This document shows, piece by piece, positions 35,808 through 44,906 of a stretch of DNA of 64,000 nt; positions within the stretch are counted from its first letter, which is position 1; each line of letters opens with the position of its first letter. A model generated the notes under the pieces. It was not told the DNA's origin. It saw only the letters and a program-made list of their open reading frames with translations, and ran no database searches. A program made the translations under genes and the position numbers. The stretch is from Ohtaekwangia sp035628875. GTDB taxonomy: Bacteria > Bacteroidota > Bacteroidia > Cytophagales > Cyclobacteriaceae. Where the stretch lies: assembly GCA_035628875.1 (NCBI GenBank), contig DASPIZ010000070.1, forward strand, positions 68,922 to 132,921, in the 5' to 3' direction.

Positions 35808-36443
35808 ATGGAACCCGATAAAATGACTTCAAGACTCGAGGCCTTCAGCGATGGGGTTTTTGGTTTCGCGATCACGCTTCTTGTGCTCGATATTCACGTG
35901 CCATCAGCTAATGGCGATCTTTCTTTAATTAGTCTACTGACTGCTGATTGGGCAACCTATCTCGCATTCCTGATTGGTTTTTTTACAATTTTGATTTGTT
36001 GGATCAATCATCATTTTATGTTCAGCTATATTTATAAAAATAACAGTAAGTTATTATTGATAAACGGATTCAAATTACTTGTCGTGACGTTTACTCCTTT
36101 TGCTACGGCTGTGTTGTCAAGGTATATTAATACAGATCAACAGGAAACTGCTGTTAATCTTTATACTTTTAATTTCGCATTGATGGGGTTGTCGATGTTT
36201 GGTATTTGGTTGTATGCATCGCGTAAAGGATTTTTGAAAACCGAAACGCAGACAAGCATGAAAATAATCAGCCGGTATTATTTTCTTGCACCAACGTTAT
36301 CGTTTTTGATTTTTGCACTCTCGTTTGTGAATGTTTGGTTATGTCTTGGGTTATCAGGTATCATGTTTGTAGTCTTCCTTTTTCCCGAGCAGGCAATACG
36401 CTATGTTTCGCCCATTGGTTCAAGGGCTGAAGGTTATGGATGA
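35808..36443 (+). CDS. TMEM175-like (DUF1211) membrane protein
   Basis: The 211-residue protein has about six membrane helices and the family signature RLEAFSDGVFGFAITLLVLD in its first helix. Prokaryotic TMEM175 proteins form tetrameric potassium-permeable channels, with the FSD motif near the pore helix. One repeat is present, as expected for bacterial members. The central segment GFFTILICWINHHFMFSYI includes the conserved WxNHH-like positions. Single gene following the fucose operon, no link evident. Confidence 0.88.
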   Translation: MEPDKMTSRLEAFSDGVFGFAITLLVLDIHVPSANGDLSLISLLTADWATYLAFLIGFFTILICWINHHFMFSYIYKNNSKLLLINGFKLLVVTFTPFATAVLSRYINTDQQETAVNLYTFNFALMGLSMFGIWLYASRKGFLKTETQTSMKIISRYYFLAPTLSFLIFALSFVNVWLCLGLSGIMFVVFLFPEQAIRYVSPIGSRAEGYG

Positions 36444-36631
36444 TGATTAAGTTCGGTTAAGTGTTCGTATTTTTCTCCTGAACCAGGTTTTCCAATGACG
36501 TAGTCTGGGATTTTATCATATGTGGTTAAACTAGTTCATCTATTGCACATCCATGATATCAATGTATATTTATGCTGAGGGAGGAGTATAGCGATGACAG
36601 AAATTTCTCCGAACAATCTAAATTTAATACG

Positions 36632-37417
36632 ATGCAACGATATTCTAAACTGTTATCATTGGTGTTTGTGTCGATGCTTTTCTGTTGTAAAACTGCGCCA
36701 CAAAAAGACGACGAGTGGATACCCTTGTTCAATGGAAAAGATCTAAACGACTGGATTGTCAAAATTCATCACTACGAAACGGGTGATAATTTCGACAGCA
36801 CATTCCGGGTTGAAGATGGAATCATTAAGGTTCGCTATGATCATTATGGAGATTTTAATGATCGGTTCGGGCACTTGTTTTACAAAACACCTTTCTCAAG
36901 TTATCATTTAAAATTAGAATATCAATTTACGGGTTCTCTGCAACCAGGTGCTCCGGATTATACTATTTTGAATAGTGGTGTAATGTTTCATGCACAAGAT
37001 CCGGCAACAATATTAAAAGAACAGGACTGGCCCATTTCCGTGGAGATGCAATTTCTGGCATCGCTCGGCGATGGTTCGCCGAGGCCAACAGGAAATATGT
37101 GTTCACCAGGTACCGACATTGTTTATCAAGGCAAGAAATATGACGGTCACTGTCTCAACTCAACATCGAAAACATTTGACGCGGATGAATGGGTAGCTGC
37201 CGAGCTCATTGTGTTAAAGGATTCGTTGATCACGCATATCATTAATGGTGATACCGTACTACAATACTCCAATCCTTCGATTGGTGGGGGAGTCGCTTCG
37301 CGGTACGATCCGGCACAGTTTGTTGAGGGTAAACCACTCACATCCGGATACATCGGCTTGCAAAGTGAAGGTCAGCCAATTCAGTTTCGGAACATTTATT
37401 TGAAAGAGATTAAGTAG
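36632..37417 (+). CDS. DUF1080 (3-keto-disaccharide hydrolase-like) lipoprotein
   Basis: About 261 residues from the ATG at 36632. A lipoprotein signal (LLSLVFVSMLFCC, then KTAPQ) anchors a concanavalin-like sandwich of the DUF1080/3-keto-glucoside hydrolase family. Landmarks are WIPLFNGKDLNDWIVKI, YHLKLEYQFTG, NSGVMFHAQDP, WPISVEMQFLA and PIQFRNIYLKEI. Some members cleave 3-keto-sugars after oxidation by a dehydrogenase, others only bind sugars. A cysteine pair (C161 and C174 region, GNMCSPG and GHCLNS) could form a disulfide. No partner oxidoreductase is adjacent. Confidence 0.83.
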   Translation: MQRYSKLLSLVFVSMLFCCKTAPQKDDEWIPLFNGKDLNDWIVKIHHYETGDNFDSTFRVEDGIIKVRYDHYGDFNDRFGHLFYKTPFSSYHLKLEYQFTGSLQPGAPDYTILNSGVMFHAQDPATILKEQDWPISVEMQFLASLGDGSPRPTGNMCSPGTDIVYQGKKYDGHCLNSTSKTFDADEWVAAELIVLKDSLITHIINGDTVLQYSNPSIGGGVASRYDPAQFVEGKPLTSGYIGLQSEGQPIQFRNIYLKEIK

Positions 37418-37552
37418 CGCTTTTAACATCCGTTTAGGATTGAACTATTTTGCCGATTGCCTGAACCTTGGAAGTCCCAATACGGACAAAAATACAAAGA
37501 GCGCAACCTGACTGGGATATCTCGCGATTCAACACTATTAGATAGAGTCACT

Positions 37553-38200
37553 ATGGGTAAAGTCAAAGTAGCCGCATTTTCAGTTTCACTTGATGGTTAT
37601 GGCGCAGGACCTGATCAAAGTAAAGAAAACCCATTGGGAAGGAGAGGTGAGGAACTTCACGAGTGGATCTTTCCCACCAGGATGTTTCGACAAATATATG
37701 GCAAAACGGATGGGACAGAAGGTATTGATAATGACTTTGCCGAAAAGTCATTTGAAAACATCGGGGCGTGGATTATGGGTCGTAATATGTTCGGACCGAT
37801 TCGCGGACCGTGGCAAGATGAGGAATGGAAAGGCTGGTGGGGCAAAAATCCACCTTATCATGTTCCGATATTTGTATTAACACACCATGCGCGAGAATCG
37901 ATACACATGGAAGGAGGTACGGTATTTCACTTCGTTACGGATGGCATTGAATCCGCACTTGATCAAGCCAGGAAAGCTGCTAACGGAAAGTATATACGCA
38001 TCGGTGGAGGAACATCCACGATTCGTCAGTTTTTACAAGCAGGGTGTATTGATGAAATGCATCTTGCTTTTTCGCCTGTGTTCCTGGGGTCGGGAGAACA
38101 CTTTTTCAACGGAATAGATTTACTTAAGCTGGGATTTACTGACACGCAAACCACCTACGGCAAGGGTGCAGTGCACGTAATTTTGAAGAAAGTGAAATGA
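37553..38200 (+). CDS. DHFR-fold (RibD C-terminal-like) reductase
   Basis: About 215 residues from the ATG at 37553; the frame opens earlier but similarity starts here with KVKVAAFSVSLDGYGAG. The family core includes NIGAWIMGRNMFGPIRG, PIFVLTHH, KAANGKYIRIGGGTSTIRQFLQAG and EMHLAFSPVFLGSGEHFF. A GGGTS turn matches the NADPH phosphate loop. Substrate unknown. More elaborate than the copy at 28016, with an insertion around WQDEEWKGWWGKNPP. Confidence 0.83.
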   Translation: MGKVKVAAFSVSLDGYGAGPDQSKENPLGRRGEELHEWIFPTRMFRQIYGKTDGTEGIDNDFAEKSFENIGAWIMGRNMFGPIRGPWQDEEWKGWWGKNPPYHVPIFVLTHHARESIHMEGGTVFHFVTDGIESALDQARKAANGKYIRIGGGTSTIRQFLQAGCIDEMHLAFSPVFLGSGEHFFNGIDLLKLGFTDTQTTYGKGAVHVILKKVK

Positions 38201-38313
38201 CATCAATCAAATAGAAAGTGCCCGCTTCATGGAAACTTAGGATCACTTCAAAGCATCGTTTGAAGGTTCAATGTACTGCACTCCTACCAACCTGAGTGGC
38301 TCAATCGCATTGA

Positions 38314-38604
38314 TTACTCCTTGAAAATATTTTTAAAATCCGGATGCATTTGCGATGCCTCAAACTCAATGATTTCAAACTCTGCCACGCCCTCGGTGAC
38401 AAACGGATCGTTCCGCATCAGTTCTGTTAAAGCTTCTTTTGAACTTGCCCGCGCCAGAATGATTCCGCCGGTACGGGGTTTCTTTCTACCTGACGTAATA
38501 AATAATCCCTCCAGGTAGCAGGTATTTAAAAATGCCATGTGTGCCTTCATTTGCGCATCTACCTTTTCGAGTGACGCAACGTAGTTTATATTAATAATGA
38601 ACAT
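38314..38604 (-). CDS. YCII-related protein
   Basis: The 96-residue protein matches the YCII fold (dimeric alpha/beta barrel): a short first strand FIININYVASLEKV, HMAFLNTCYLEGLFITSGRK, GGIILARASSKEALTELM and NDPFVTEGVAEFEIIEFE. The conserved aspartate of the NDPF motif is present. YCII proteins are thought to be small enzymes or effector-binding units; no role is certain. Convergent with the DHFR-like gene. Confidence 0.85.
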   Translation of the reverse strand: MFIININYVASLEKVDAQMKAHMAFLNTCYLEGLFITSGRKKPRTGGIILARASSKEALTELMRNDPFVTEGVAEFEIIEFEASQMHPDFKNIFKE

Positions 38605-38871
38605 GCACGAAAATAGAAAAACGCAAGATACCGCAGTCGATCTTTCATGATTTTTTCAACCATCAACTTAGTTAATGAAGTAAAAGAACCACCGGATCCA
38701 TGCGTGCGGTTTCATCATAAAGTGAAGTCGCGAATAACCTTTAAACTGTCGTGTTCAGCCTCTATCGGAATTGAATCTTTTTATCACCTTTGTTCCGTGG
38801 AGCAGCAACCACTTAAAAAACGGGCGCACCCGAAAAGCCTGACGAGTAGGAAGTAAAAAAATATAGGTCTC

Positions 38872-39318
38872 ATGTCTAACAGTGTTTCGTTACATAGAAT
38901 ACTTAAAGCAAGCCCGGAAAAAATATTCCGCGCATTTACGCAAGCGTCGGCCATTGCATCGTGGTTGCCGCCCTATGGATTTGTGTGTACAGTTCAGGAA
39001 TTGAATGCAACGAAAGGTGGTACTTTCAGGATGGCATTCGAAAACTTTTCAACAGGCAACGGTCATTCATTCGGTGGTACATACGTGGATATCAAACCCA
39101 ATGAGTTTTTGAAGTATACCGATAAATTCGACGATCCAAATTTACCAGGAGAAATAACCACTTCGGTATCCCTTAAAAAAACGATTGTCGGGACAGAAAT
39201 AAAAATCCTGCAGGAAGGAATCCCTGACGCAATTCCGGCAGAAATGTGTTATCTCGGTTGGCAGGAATCACTGGAGAAACTTGCAAAGTTGGTGGAGCCA
39301 GAGATACCAGATGCCTGA
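38872..39318 (+). CDS. SRPBCC (AHSA1-like) protein
   Basis: The 148-residue product is a single helix-grip domain: HRILKASPEKIFRAFTQASAIASW, YGFVCTVQELNATKGGTFRM, SFGGTYVDIKPNEFLKYTDKF and the closing GWQESLEKLAKLVEPE helix. This is the AHSA1/START-like type seen in many soil Bacteroidota in several copies; no ligand is known. Monocistronic, about 265 bases downstream of the divergent YCII start, with no regulator beside it. Confidence 0.85.
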   Translation: MSNSVSLHRILKASPEKIFRAFTQASAIASWLPPYGFVCTVQELNATKGGTFRMAFENFSTGNGHSFGGTYVDIKPNEFLKYTDKFDDPNLPGEITTSVSLKKTIVGTEIKILQEGIPDAIPAEMCYLGWQESLEKLAKLVEPEIPDA

Positions 39319-39492
39319 GCATCGAATTGACTTAAAATAAAAACTCAATTGGAGGAGCTTCACATGGTGAGGCTTTCCTTCTTTGATTTATTATGCCCGG
39401 GGCAATTCACAACGGCAGGTGTTAAATAAACAAAACTGGAGAATGTTCACCGTAAGTTGATCGGGATCATTTCGTGATTGCCCCCTTATAGG

Positions 39493-39507
39493 GTCGCATT
39501 TACACCC
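39493..39507 (+). promoter_or_regulatory. Conserved upstream motif, copy 1
   Basis: GTCGCATTTACACCC lies 45 bases before the ATG at 39552. It matches 14 of 15 bases with the motif at 46396-46410 before another gene. It could be a shared operator or activator site. Confidence 0.3.
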
Positions 39508-39551
39508 TTTCTCTTTACAATGAAATTCTGATTTTCGACAAAAAAATATTT

Positions 39552-39965
39552 ATGGAACATCAAATCATTGAAAAGGACATTCCAGTTTTTTATGTTAATG
39601 CCGAAACGTTTCCTGATGGCGTGCTGGCGGCTTTTGAAAAACTGCACACGCATTTTCCTTTTTCATCGGAAAGGAGATTTTTTGGACTTTCAAGACCTGA
39701 AAACGGACACGGCATAGTATACAAAGCTGCGGCTGAAATGATATCTCCGGATGAAGCGCAAAAGTATAAACTCGGCACGATGGTTATTCCAGGCGGGAAT
39801 TATCTTACTAAAACGGTTTATAACTTTATGGACGATATATCACAGATAGGAAAGACCTTTGATGAATTACTTACACAGCCTAACCTTGACCCTCAGGGAT
39901 ATTGTGTAGAGTGGTATCTGCCGAACGATAAAGATGTGGCGTGTCTGATACGTTTGAAAGAATAA
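39552..39965 (+). CDS. GyrI-like/effector-binding domain protein
   Basis: The 137-residue protein resembles a stand-alone GyrI-like (SOUL/BmrR effector-binding) domain: VFYVNAETFPDGVLAAFEKL, RRFFGLSRPENGHGIVYKAA, YKLGTMVIPGGNYLTKTV and PNLDPQGYCVEWYLPNDKDVACLIRL. In MerR and AraC regulators this fold binds amphipathic small molecules; free-standing ones are common in Bacteroidota and lack a defined role. Convergent with the MBOAT gene. A motif shared with 46396-46410 lies upstream. Confidence 0.75.
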   Translation: MEHQIIEKDIPVFYVNAETFPDGVLAAFEKLHTHFPFSSERRFFGLSRPENGHGIVYKAAAEMISPDEAQKYKLGTMVIPGGNYLTKTVYNFMDDISQIGKTFDELLTQPNLDPQGYCVEWYLPNDKDVACLIRLKE

Positions 39966-39995
39966 CACTCGGTAAAAATAATGGCGGGATACGTT

Positions 39996-40970
39996 TCATG
40001 CTAATGTGATCATTTGCAAAATGAAATTCCGCAAAGGGAATAATACCTGCTGCATGAATTCGTGGTGAAAAAGCAGCGGCATAGGAATAACTAGGAGTGA
40101 CACGACCCATACATGTGACCACCATCTGTGCTGTGTAATTTGTTGAACCAATGCTGCATGTGACTCCAGATACATCGCAAGAGCGTGAATAGCAAAGTAG
40201 ATCATTGGAAGACCAAACCCGGCGTTGACAGGAAATGAAATTGCAATTTCATGTAACACGCCTGATAAAAGAAAAGATGCGATTAATGCCTTCTCTTTTC
40301 CAACAAGGCTCTTTAGCGGACGGAAGGCAATCCGTGTTGTCATTTCTGAGAAGGCAATATTCCATCTTTTACCCCAAAATTCTTTCAGCGATTTAGATTT
40401 GTAAGGCGAGCGAAATAACTCCGAAACATTTACGCCCAACCTCCGCCAGACAGCAGCAGAAAGATTTAAAATGCCAAAGTGAAGAATAAGGCTAAGACCT
40501 GCTAGTAACAACAGCTGCGGAATAAATATTTTTTCTAAATCGGCGTTTTGTTCCACGGCCATGGAGGCATAAAGCAAAATCACACCAGCTGCCATGCGTG
40601 AAATTCCTTTCCAAAGTAAATGAGCGAAAGGCAAAGCCTGGTTTGGCAGCATTTCGAATAGTGCTGGCCTCATGCCGAACCATCCCAAACAAAATGCTGC
40701 CCATTGGATTCTGGTCAATTCCGTTTGATAGGAATATGTTTCAAGTACGACCAGCATTTTCATAGACACCAGTTGTAATACAACAATAATCAGCATCCGC
40801 GTCAGGGGCTCTTGCCTGGAAGAAATTAGGATCGAAAACACAGCTGTGATCAATGCGATTAGCCAGGCGATCAGTCTCGCTGTTTTTTTTTCATGAACCC
40901 ATGGAACGACATGACCAATGACGAGTAGCATAAAAAGATAGACCGATATCAATGTCCAGGTTAGAGCCAT
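39996..40970 (-). CDS. Wax-synthase-like membrane-bound O-acyltransferase
   Basis: The 324-residue polytopic protein has about eight membrane helices. The MBOAT/wax-synthase signature SLKEFWGKRWNIAFSEM is followed by the conserved catalytic-type histidine in SGVLHEIAISFPV. These enzymes transfer acyl chains onto hydroxyl groups of lipids or polymers. The bacterial members of this subgroup are poorly characterised. Its start overlaps the end of the upstream membrane gene by ten bases, so the two are translated together. Confidence 0.8.
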   Translation of the reverse strand: MALTWTLISVYLFMLLVIGHVVPWVHEKKTARLIAWLIALITAVFSILISSRQEPLTRMLIIVVLQLVSMKMLVVLETYSYQTELTRIQWAAFCLGWFGMRPALFEMLPNQALPFAHLLWKGISRMAAGVILLYASMAVEQNADLEKIFIPQLLLLAGLSLILHFGILNLSAAVWRRLGVNVSELFRSPYKSKSLKEFWGKRWNIAFSEMTTRIAFRPLKSLVGKEKALIASFLLSGVLHEIAISFPVNAGFGLPMIYFAIHALAMYLESHAALVQQITQHRWWSHVWVVSLLVIPMPLLFHHEFMQQVLFPLRNFILQMITLA

Positions 40971-41389
40971 GATATATTGAGGAAGAATGCAGTGAGATAC
41001 GTTACAGCGAAAAGTATAAACAAACTAATCAGAGCAACTTCACCTATGATAAAGAGCAAACCCTTTGGTGCCTGCGTCCGATCAAAATAAAAGAATTGAA
41101 TTCCGATCCGTGTTAGCCAGTATATTCCGATCAGCAGGGTAATTGCCTTTGCCAGAAAAGATTGATTAAGTAGTTCGTCCGAACCGAATGTGGAAATGAT
41201 ACCGAAGGTGAGGTTAATAGCGAGGATATAAGCAGCGTAAGTCCAGAACATTTGTTTCAGTAAGGGCTGAAGGACTGCAAGGTGGATTTCCCATTTCAGT
41301 GCTTTTGGGATGTAGAGGCTTCCCAGGCAAAGTGCAAAATGACCTATCCCACACCAGATGATGCCTGTTTTCATTATTTCCAGATTCAT
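40961..41389 (-). CDS. Small membrane protein coupled to the MBOAT gene
   Basis: About 142 residues from the ATG at 41389, or from the in-frame ATG at 41374. Four hydrophobic helices (IIWCGIGHFALCLGSLY, FWTYAAYILAINLTFGII, FLAKAITLLIGIYWLTRI and LLFIIGEVALISLFILFAV) give an integral membrane protein. I recognise no family. The ten-base overlap with the MBOAT gene indicates an obligate two-gene unit, perhaps an accessory subunit. Divergent from the GbsR gene. Confidence 0.7.
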   Translation of the reverse strand: MNLEIMKTGIIWCGIGHFALCLGSLYIPKALKWEIHLAVLQPLLKQMFWTYAAYILAINLTFGIISTFGSDELLNQSFLAKAITLLIGIYWLTRIGIQFFYFDRTQAPKGLLFIIGEVALISLFILFAVTYLTAFFLNISWL

Positions 41390-41492
41390 TTTTAAAGGGT
41401 TAAACCTCAAACCAACATAATTTTATCAAACTTTCAAAAGGTATTGAAACATTAATAACTTTAGTTTACCTTTACCGTATAATCCTTTAGAA

Positions 41493-41999
41493 ATGAAACT
41501 GACAGAAGCAAAAAATCAATTTATCCAGGCATGGGGTACACTCGGATCGAAGTGGGGTATAAACCGCACGATGGCGCAACTGCATGCGTTGTTGATGGTA
41601 TCTCCCGATCCGTTAAGCACGGAAGACATGATGGATGAGTTGAGCATTTCACGCGGAAATGTAAACATGAACATCAGGGAGCTAATGGATTGGGGATTGG
41701 TTGAAAAGATGCACAAACCCGGTGATAGAAAAGAATATTTCTGGGCGGAAAAGGACATCTGGAAAATTACAAAACAGGTGGCCAAAGAAAGAAAGAAAAG
41801 AGAACTCGAGCCGATCATTAAAGTGCTTGAGCAGGTGAGTAGTGTCGAGGGAGATAAAAAAGACAAAAAAGTTAAGGCATTTGTAGACAGTATTAACGGA
41901 ATCAAAAGAATGGCAAACAATGCTGACAAAACATTGGACACCATGGTAAAAGCTGAGGAGAATTGGTTCTTTGGCGGAATACTAAAACTGTTCAGGTAA
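41493..41999 (+). CDS. GbsR/MarR-type transcription regulator
   Basis: The 168-residue protein has the long-linker MarR-like winged helix of the GbsR group: FIQAWGTLGSKWGINRTMAQ, then MMDELSISRGNVNMNIRELM as the recognition region and GLVEKMHKPGDRKEYFWAE as the wing. The C-terminal half is a charged coiled region ending in a hydrophobic WFFGGILKLF tail. It heads the operon 41493-45620 and is divergent from the membrane-protein pair. It may control both through the interval 41390-41492. The effector is unknown. Confidence 0.85.
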   Translation: MKLTEAKNQFIQAWGTLGSKWGINRTMAQLHALLMVSPDPLSTEDMMDELSISRGNVNMNIRELMDWGLVEKMHKPGDRKEYFWAEKDIWKITKQVAKERKKRELEPIIKVLEQVSSVEGDKKDKKVKAFVDSINGIKRMANNADKTLDTMVKAEENWFFGGILKLFR

Positions 42000-42052
42000 A
42001 AAAAAATTGCCTTAAAATTTCATTAGATATTGAAAGTTTGAATTCAGCAAGT

Positions 42053-42898
42053 ATGAAAACACTCACCGGTAAACTCATCATCTACGACAGTAACTGCAAA
42101 GTATGCTCCGCTTTAAGAGATTTTGTATTGAAATTCACTACAATTCCTGACGAGAAAGTAAAGGCATATAATGCGTTGGACGGAGGTCTGACCAGTCATA
42201 TCGATCCCGCGAAGTTTAAGAATGTAATGGCATTGATTGACATCGAAGGAGGTAATACAATATACGGTGCGGAGGGAGTTGCCTATATCTTTTCAAGTCA
42301 GTACAAGGTTATTGATTTTCTTTTTCGGTTTAAGCCAATGCTTAGGCTCTTCAGTTTCTTTTACAATACGCAAGCGTATAACCGCTACATTATTGCAACA
42401 CCGAAAAGCAAATTTAAATGTGACTGTTTTCCTGATCGGGTAGTGAAATACAGACTTAGTTATATTGTGATGACGCTGCTTATCGCTATCCTGCTTACCG
42501 CGTTGTTCGGTACTTCGCTGAAGAATTATTTTGAGGATGTCTCAAACGTGGAGGCGGCGAAACAAATGCTGTTGATGGCTGGAACAGGTTGGGTATTGCA
42601 GATACTACTGGCTCTCGTTAACCTTCGAGATAAAGCACTCGATTACATCGGCCACCTCGGCAGCATCATGGTAGTGGGCCTGCTGATTCTGGTCCCATCA
42701 ATTTTACTTCACTTCCTTACGGACATTAAATCGCCGTGGCTACCTGCTGTTAGTGTAATGCTGAGCAGTGGGTATATGTTATACCTTCACATTAACCGCG
42801 TAAGATACCTTGAGATCTCGCAAGGCTGGACAATCAGCTGGTTCCTGCTGCTGCAGGTTACTGCTTTGTATTGGATTTACTTCTTTCATTTAAACTAA
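42053..42898 (+). CDS. DCC-type thiol-disulfide oxidoreductase fused to a membrane domain
   Basis: About 281 residues from the ATG at 42053. The N-terminal 120 residues are a DCC (DUF393) thioredoxin-like domain with CxxC in YDSNCKVCSALRDF and the closing YRLSYIVMT-like lead-in. Four membrane helices follow at about 135-280 (IVMTLLIAILLTALFG, MLLMAGTGWVLQILLALV, LGSIMVVGLLILVPSIL and ISWFLLLQVTALYWI). DCC proteins are expected to handle disulfides of unknown partners. Fusion to a four-helix membrane part is seen in Bacteroidota. Six bases before the next gene. Confidence 0.8.
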   Translation: MKTLTGKLIIYDSNCKVCSALRDFVLKFTTIPDEKVKAYNALDGGLTSHIDPAKFKNVMALIDIEGGNTIYGAEGVAYIFSSQYKVIDFLFRFKPMLRLFSFFYNTQAYNRYIIATPKSKFKCDCFPDRVVKYRLSYIVMTLLIAILLTALFGTSLKNYFEDVSNVEAAKQMLLMAGTGWVLQILLALVNLRDKALDYIGHLGSIMVVGLLILVPSILLHFLTDIKSPWLPAVSVMLSSGYMLYLHINRVRYLEISQGWTISWFLLLQVTALYWIYFFHLN

Positions 42899-42904
42899 CA
42901 TGCT

Positions 42905-43576
42905 ATGCGCTTACTGAAACGACTGCCCATACACTATAAAGGTGAACTGCACGATGTACGGTTGATAAACTTCTCCATAGCGATGGAGGAAGTCTTAAAC
43001 AAGATTTCGCCAAATATTAAGGCTCGTGATTTTAATGGTCGTGCTATGATCTCCATGGTAGATGTAAAGTTAAAAAACATGTACGCGGTTAAAATTCCCT
43101 TTGTACATTTCAACTACCGCCATGTTGCTTTCCGACTGCTTGTTGATGACAGCCAGTACAACAACGGTGCACATAAAGGCATATTTTTCTTTCGATCTTT
43201 TACTGATAAACCGCTCATTGTATTTGGTGGAAAGCTCATGACAGATTACAACCTGGAGCTCGCGAACATTGAAGAGACGAGTAGCGAAGTAACCATCAGT
43301 CAAGGCGATAAAAAAGTGAAATATTGCCTGGATAATAGAACTGCTGCCGCTAATCCTGATTTAAAAAGTCGTATTGGTGCACTTGACCGCGCTTACGCTG
43401 TGCTGGGAAATACCGTGAGGGTAACGCAAATACAAAGGGAGAAGTGGCCAATAGAATTGGTGAGCTGCAATAGATTTGAGAATACGTTTTTTAAAACCGC
43501 AAAGTTTGAAGGCGCATTCCGCGTTCCCGAAACGATTTACTACGATTGGTTTCCGCCCAAAGCAATTCATGTATGA
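42905..43576 (+). CDS. DUF2071-like protein (first copy)
   Basis: The 223-residue protein fits the DUF2071/YqjF group related to acetoacetate decarboxylase. Seen are VDVKLKNMYAVKIPFVHFNYRHV, HKGIFFFRSFTDKPLIVFGGK, LGNTVRVTQIQREKWPIELVSC and the tail RVPETIYYDWFPP. No reaction is established for the group. A second DUF2071-like protein ends this operon at 44907, more diverged from it. The stop overlaps the next start in ATGA. Confidence 0.72.
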   Translation: MRLLKRLPIHYKGELHDVRLINFSIAMEEVLNKISPNIKARDFNGRAMISMVDVKLKNMYAVKIPFVHFNYRHVAFRLLVDDSQYNNGAHKGIFFFRSFTDKPLIVFGGKLMTDYNLELANIEETSSEVTISQGDKKVKYCLDNRTAAANPDLKSRIGALDRAYAVLGNTVRVTQIQREKWPIELVSCNRFENTFFKTAKFEGAFRVPETIYYDWFPPKAIHV

Positions 43577-44379
43577 AAATAGTTGTACTAGGCGCGTCTG
43601 GTCAGGTTGGATCGGTCATATACAGTGGCTTAAAAGACATACACGAGGTAACCGGTACATCGCGAAACAGATCGGGCAAATATCTTCAGTTCGATCCTTT
43701 CAGCGATGACTGGTCAGTACTCGGAAAAGCAGATGTACTGATCAATTGCGTTGGGCAAATAGCAGCAACGCCTAAAAGCAGTTTTGATCGCATCCACGTA
43801 TTACTGACAAAACAAATACTCGCACACCGTCAAAATCTTGGAAATCCCAGGATCATTCAGATTTCTGCTTTAGGTGCATCCACAGATCATCAGGTGGAAT
43901 TTTTGAGAACAAAAGGGATCGCTGACGAATTGTTGCTTCAACATCCGAACGTTGCTGTGATTCGACCTTCGATAATTTGTACACCACGTACAATGCTTGT
44001 TAAGAAGATGATCATGTTGTCCGAACTGGCGCGTGTATTTTTTGGCTTTGTTCCGATACCAAGGGGTTTTCTTACAACACAGATACAACCGATCATGCCG
44101 GATGATCTAATTGACCTCGTGCGGAAACTGTGTTATAGTCACAACACACGAATCATTCCTGCCGTTGGTCCGGAACCGATAAGTTTTCACGAAGTCATTC
44201 AAATATTAAGAGAATGCAGACACGAACAACTAAAGGTGATTGAAGTTTCAAAACGATTTACTGACATAGTCGTTAAGAATTTTGTCGGCTATCTCCTCCC
44301 TAAAATCATCAGTACGCAACAGTACCAACTATTGTTCGAAGATAATACTGCGGACGTGGAAACGATTGAAACATTTTAG
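43573..44379 (+). CDS. NAD(P)-binding NmrA/epimerase-like protein
   Basis: About 268 residues, starting at the ATG at 43573 that overlaps the previous stop by four bases. The Rossmann motif GASGQVGSVIYSGL opens the protein, followed by VLINCVGQIA, RIIQISALGAS and VIRPSIICTP. This is an atypical (NmrA/TMR-like) SDR; there is no YxxxK. Members sense or use NAD(P)H. Translational coupling to the DUF2071 gene suggests a shared pathway. Confidence 0.82.
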   Translation: MKIVVLGASGQVGSVIYSGLKDIHEVTGTSRNRSGKYLQFDPFSDDWSVLGKADVLINCVGQIAATPKSSFDRIHVLLTKQILAHRQNLGNPRIIQISALGASTDHQVEFLRTKGIADELLLQHPNVAVIRPSIICTPRTMLVKKMIMLSELARVFFGFVPIPRGFLTTQIQPIMPDDLIDLVRKLCYSHNTRIIPAVGPEPISFHEVIQILRECRHEQLKVIEVSKRFTDIVVKNFVGYLLPKIISTQQYQLLFEDNTADVETIETF

Positions 44380-44427
44380 GAAGACCTTTGAGATCGACAA
44401 AGGAATTTTTTAAAAAAGAATTTACAT

Positions 44428-44904
44428 ATGCCGCTGATTGAACTCACAACATTGATCAATGCACCAATTGAAAGATGCTTTGATCTTGCCAGAAGCATTG
44501 ATCTGCATAAGTTATCGACTGAAGGGACGAACGAGGAGGCCATTGCCGGTGTAACATCCGGGTTGATTGGAAAAAATGAGCAGGTGACCTGGCAGGCAAG
44601 GCATTTTGGAATTACACAAACCCTTACATCCCGCATTACCGCTTTTGAATATCCTTGTCACTTCCGTGATGAGATGATTCAAGGTGCGTTCAAGGTGATC
44701 AGGCATGATCATATATTTCAGACCCTAGGAACCAAAACTGAAATGAGAGACAAGTTTTATTTTGAGTCTCCGGGATGGATTCTTGGAGTTTGCTTTAATC
44801 AATTAGTTTTAACGAAATACCTGCGTGCATTGCTCAACAAGCGCAATGAAATAATAAGAGACGTTGCTGAAAGCGAAAGGTGGAAAATAATTTTAAAAAT
44901 GTAA
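44428..44904 (+). CDS. SRPBCC-family protein
   Basis: The 158-residue protein is a helix-grip fold of the SRPBCC type related to the N-terminal part of YfcH-like proteins. Visible are MPLIELTTLINAPIERCFDL, the EEAIAGVTSGLIGKNEQVTW strand pair, FEYPCHFRDEMIQGAFK and a C-terminal helix KYLRALLNKRNEIIRDVAE. It fits the usual partnering of SRPBCC and NAD(P)-binding proteins. It ends two bases before the next start, so it is firmly in the operon. Confidence 0.8.
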   Translation: MPLIELTTLINAPIERCFDLARSIDLHKLSTEGTNEEAIAGVTSGLIGKNEQVTWQARHFGITQTLTSRITAFEYPCHFRDEMIQGAFKVIRHDHIFQTLGTKTEMRDKFYFESPGWILGVCFNQLVLTKYLRALLNKRNEIIRDVAESERWKIILKM

Positions 44905-44906
44905 GC

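Noticed and set aside
38201..38313. Minus-strand stretch behind the YCII gene reading GVINAIEPLRLVGVQY in a shifted frame
   Set aside because: It looks protein-like but is only about 29 codons after a stop and matches nothing I know; too short to call a remnant.
38647..38856. 69-codon plus-strand frame before the SRPBCC gene at 38872
   Set aside because: No similarity, no conserved hydrophobic pattern and an intergenic base composition.
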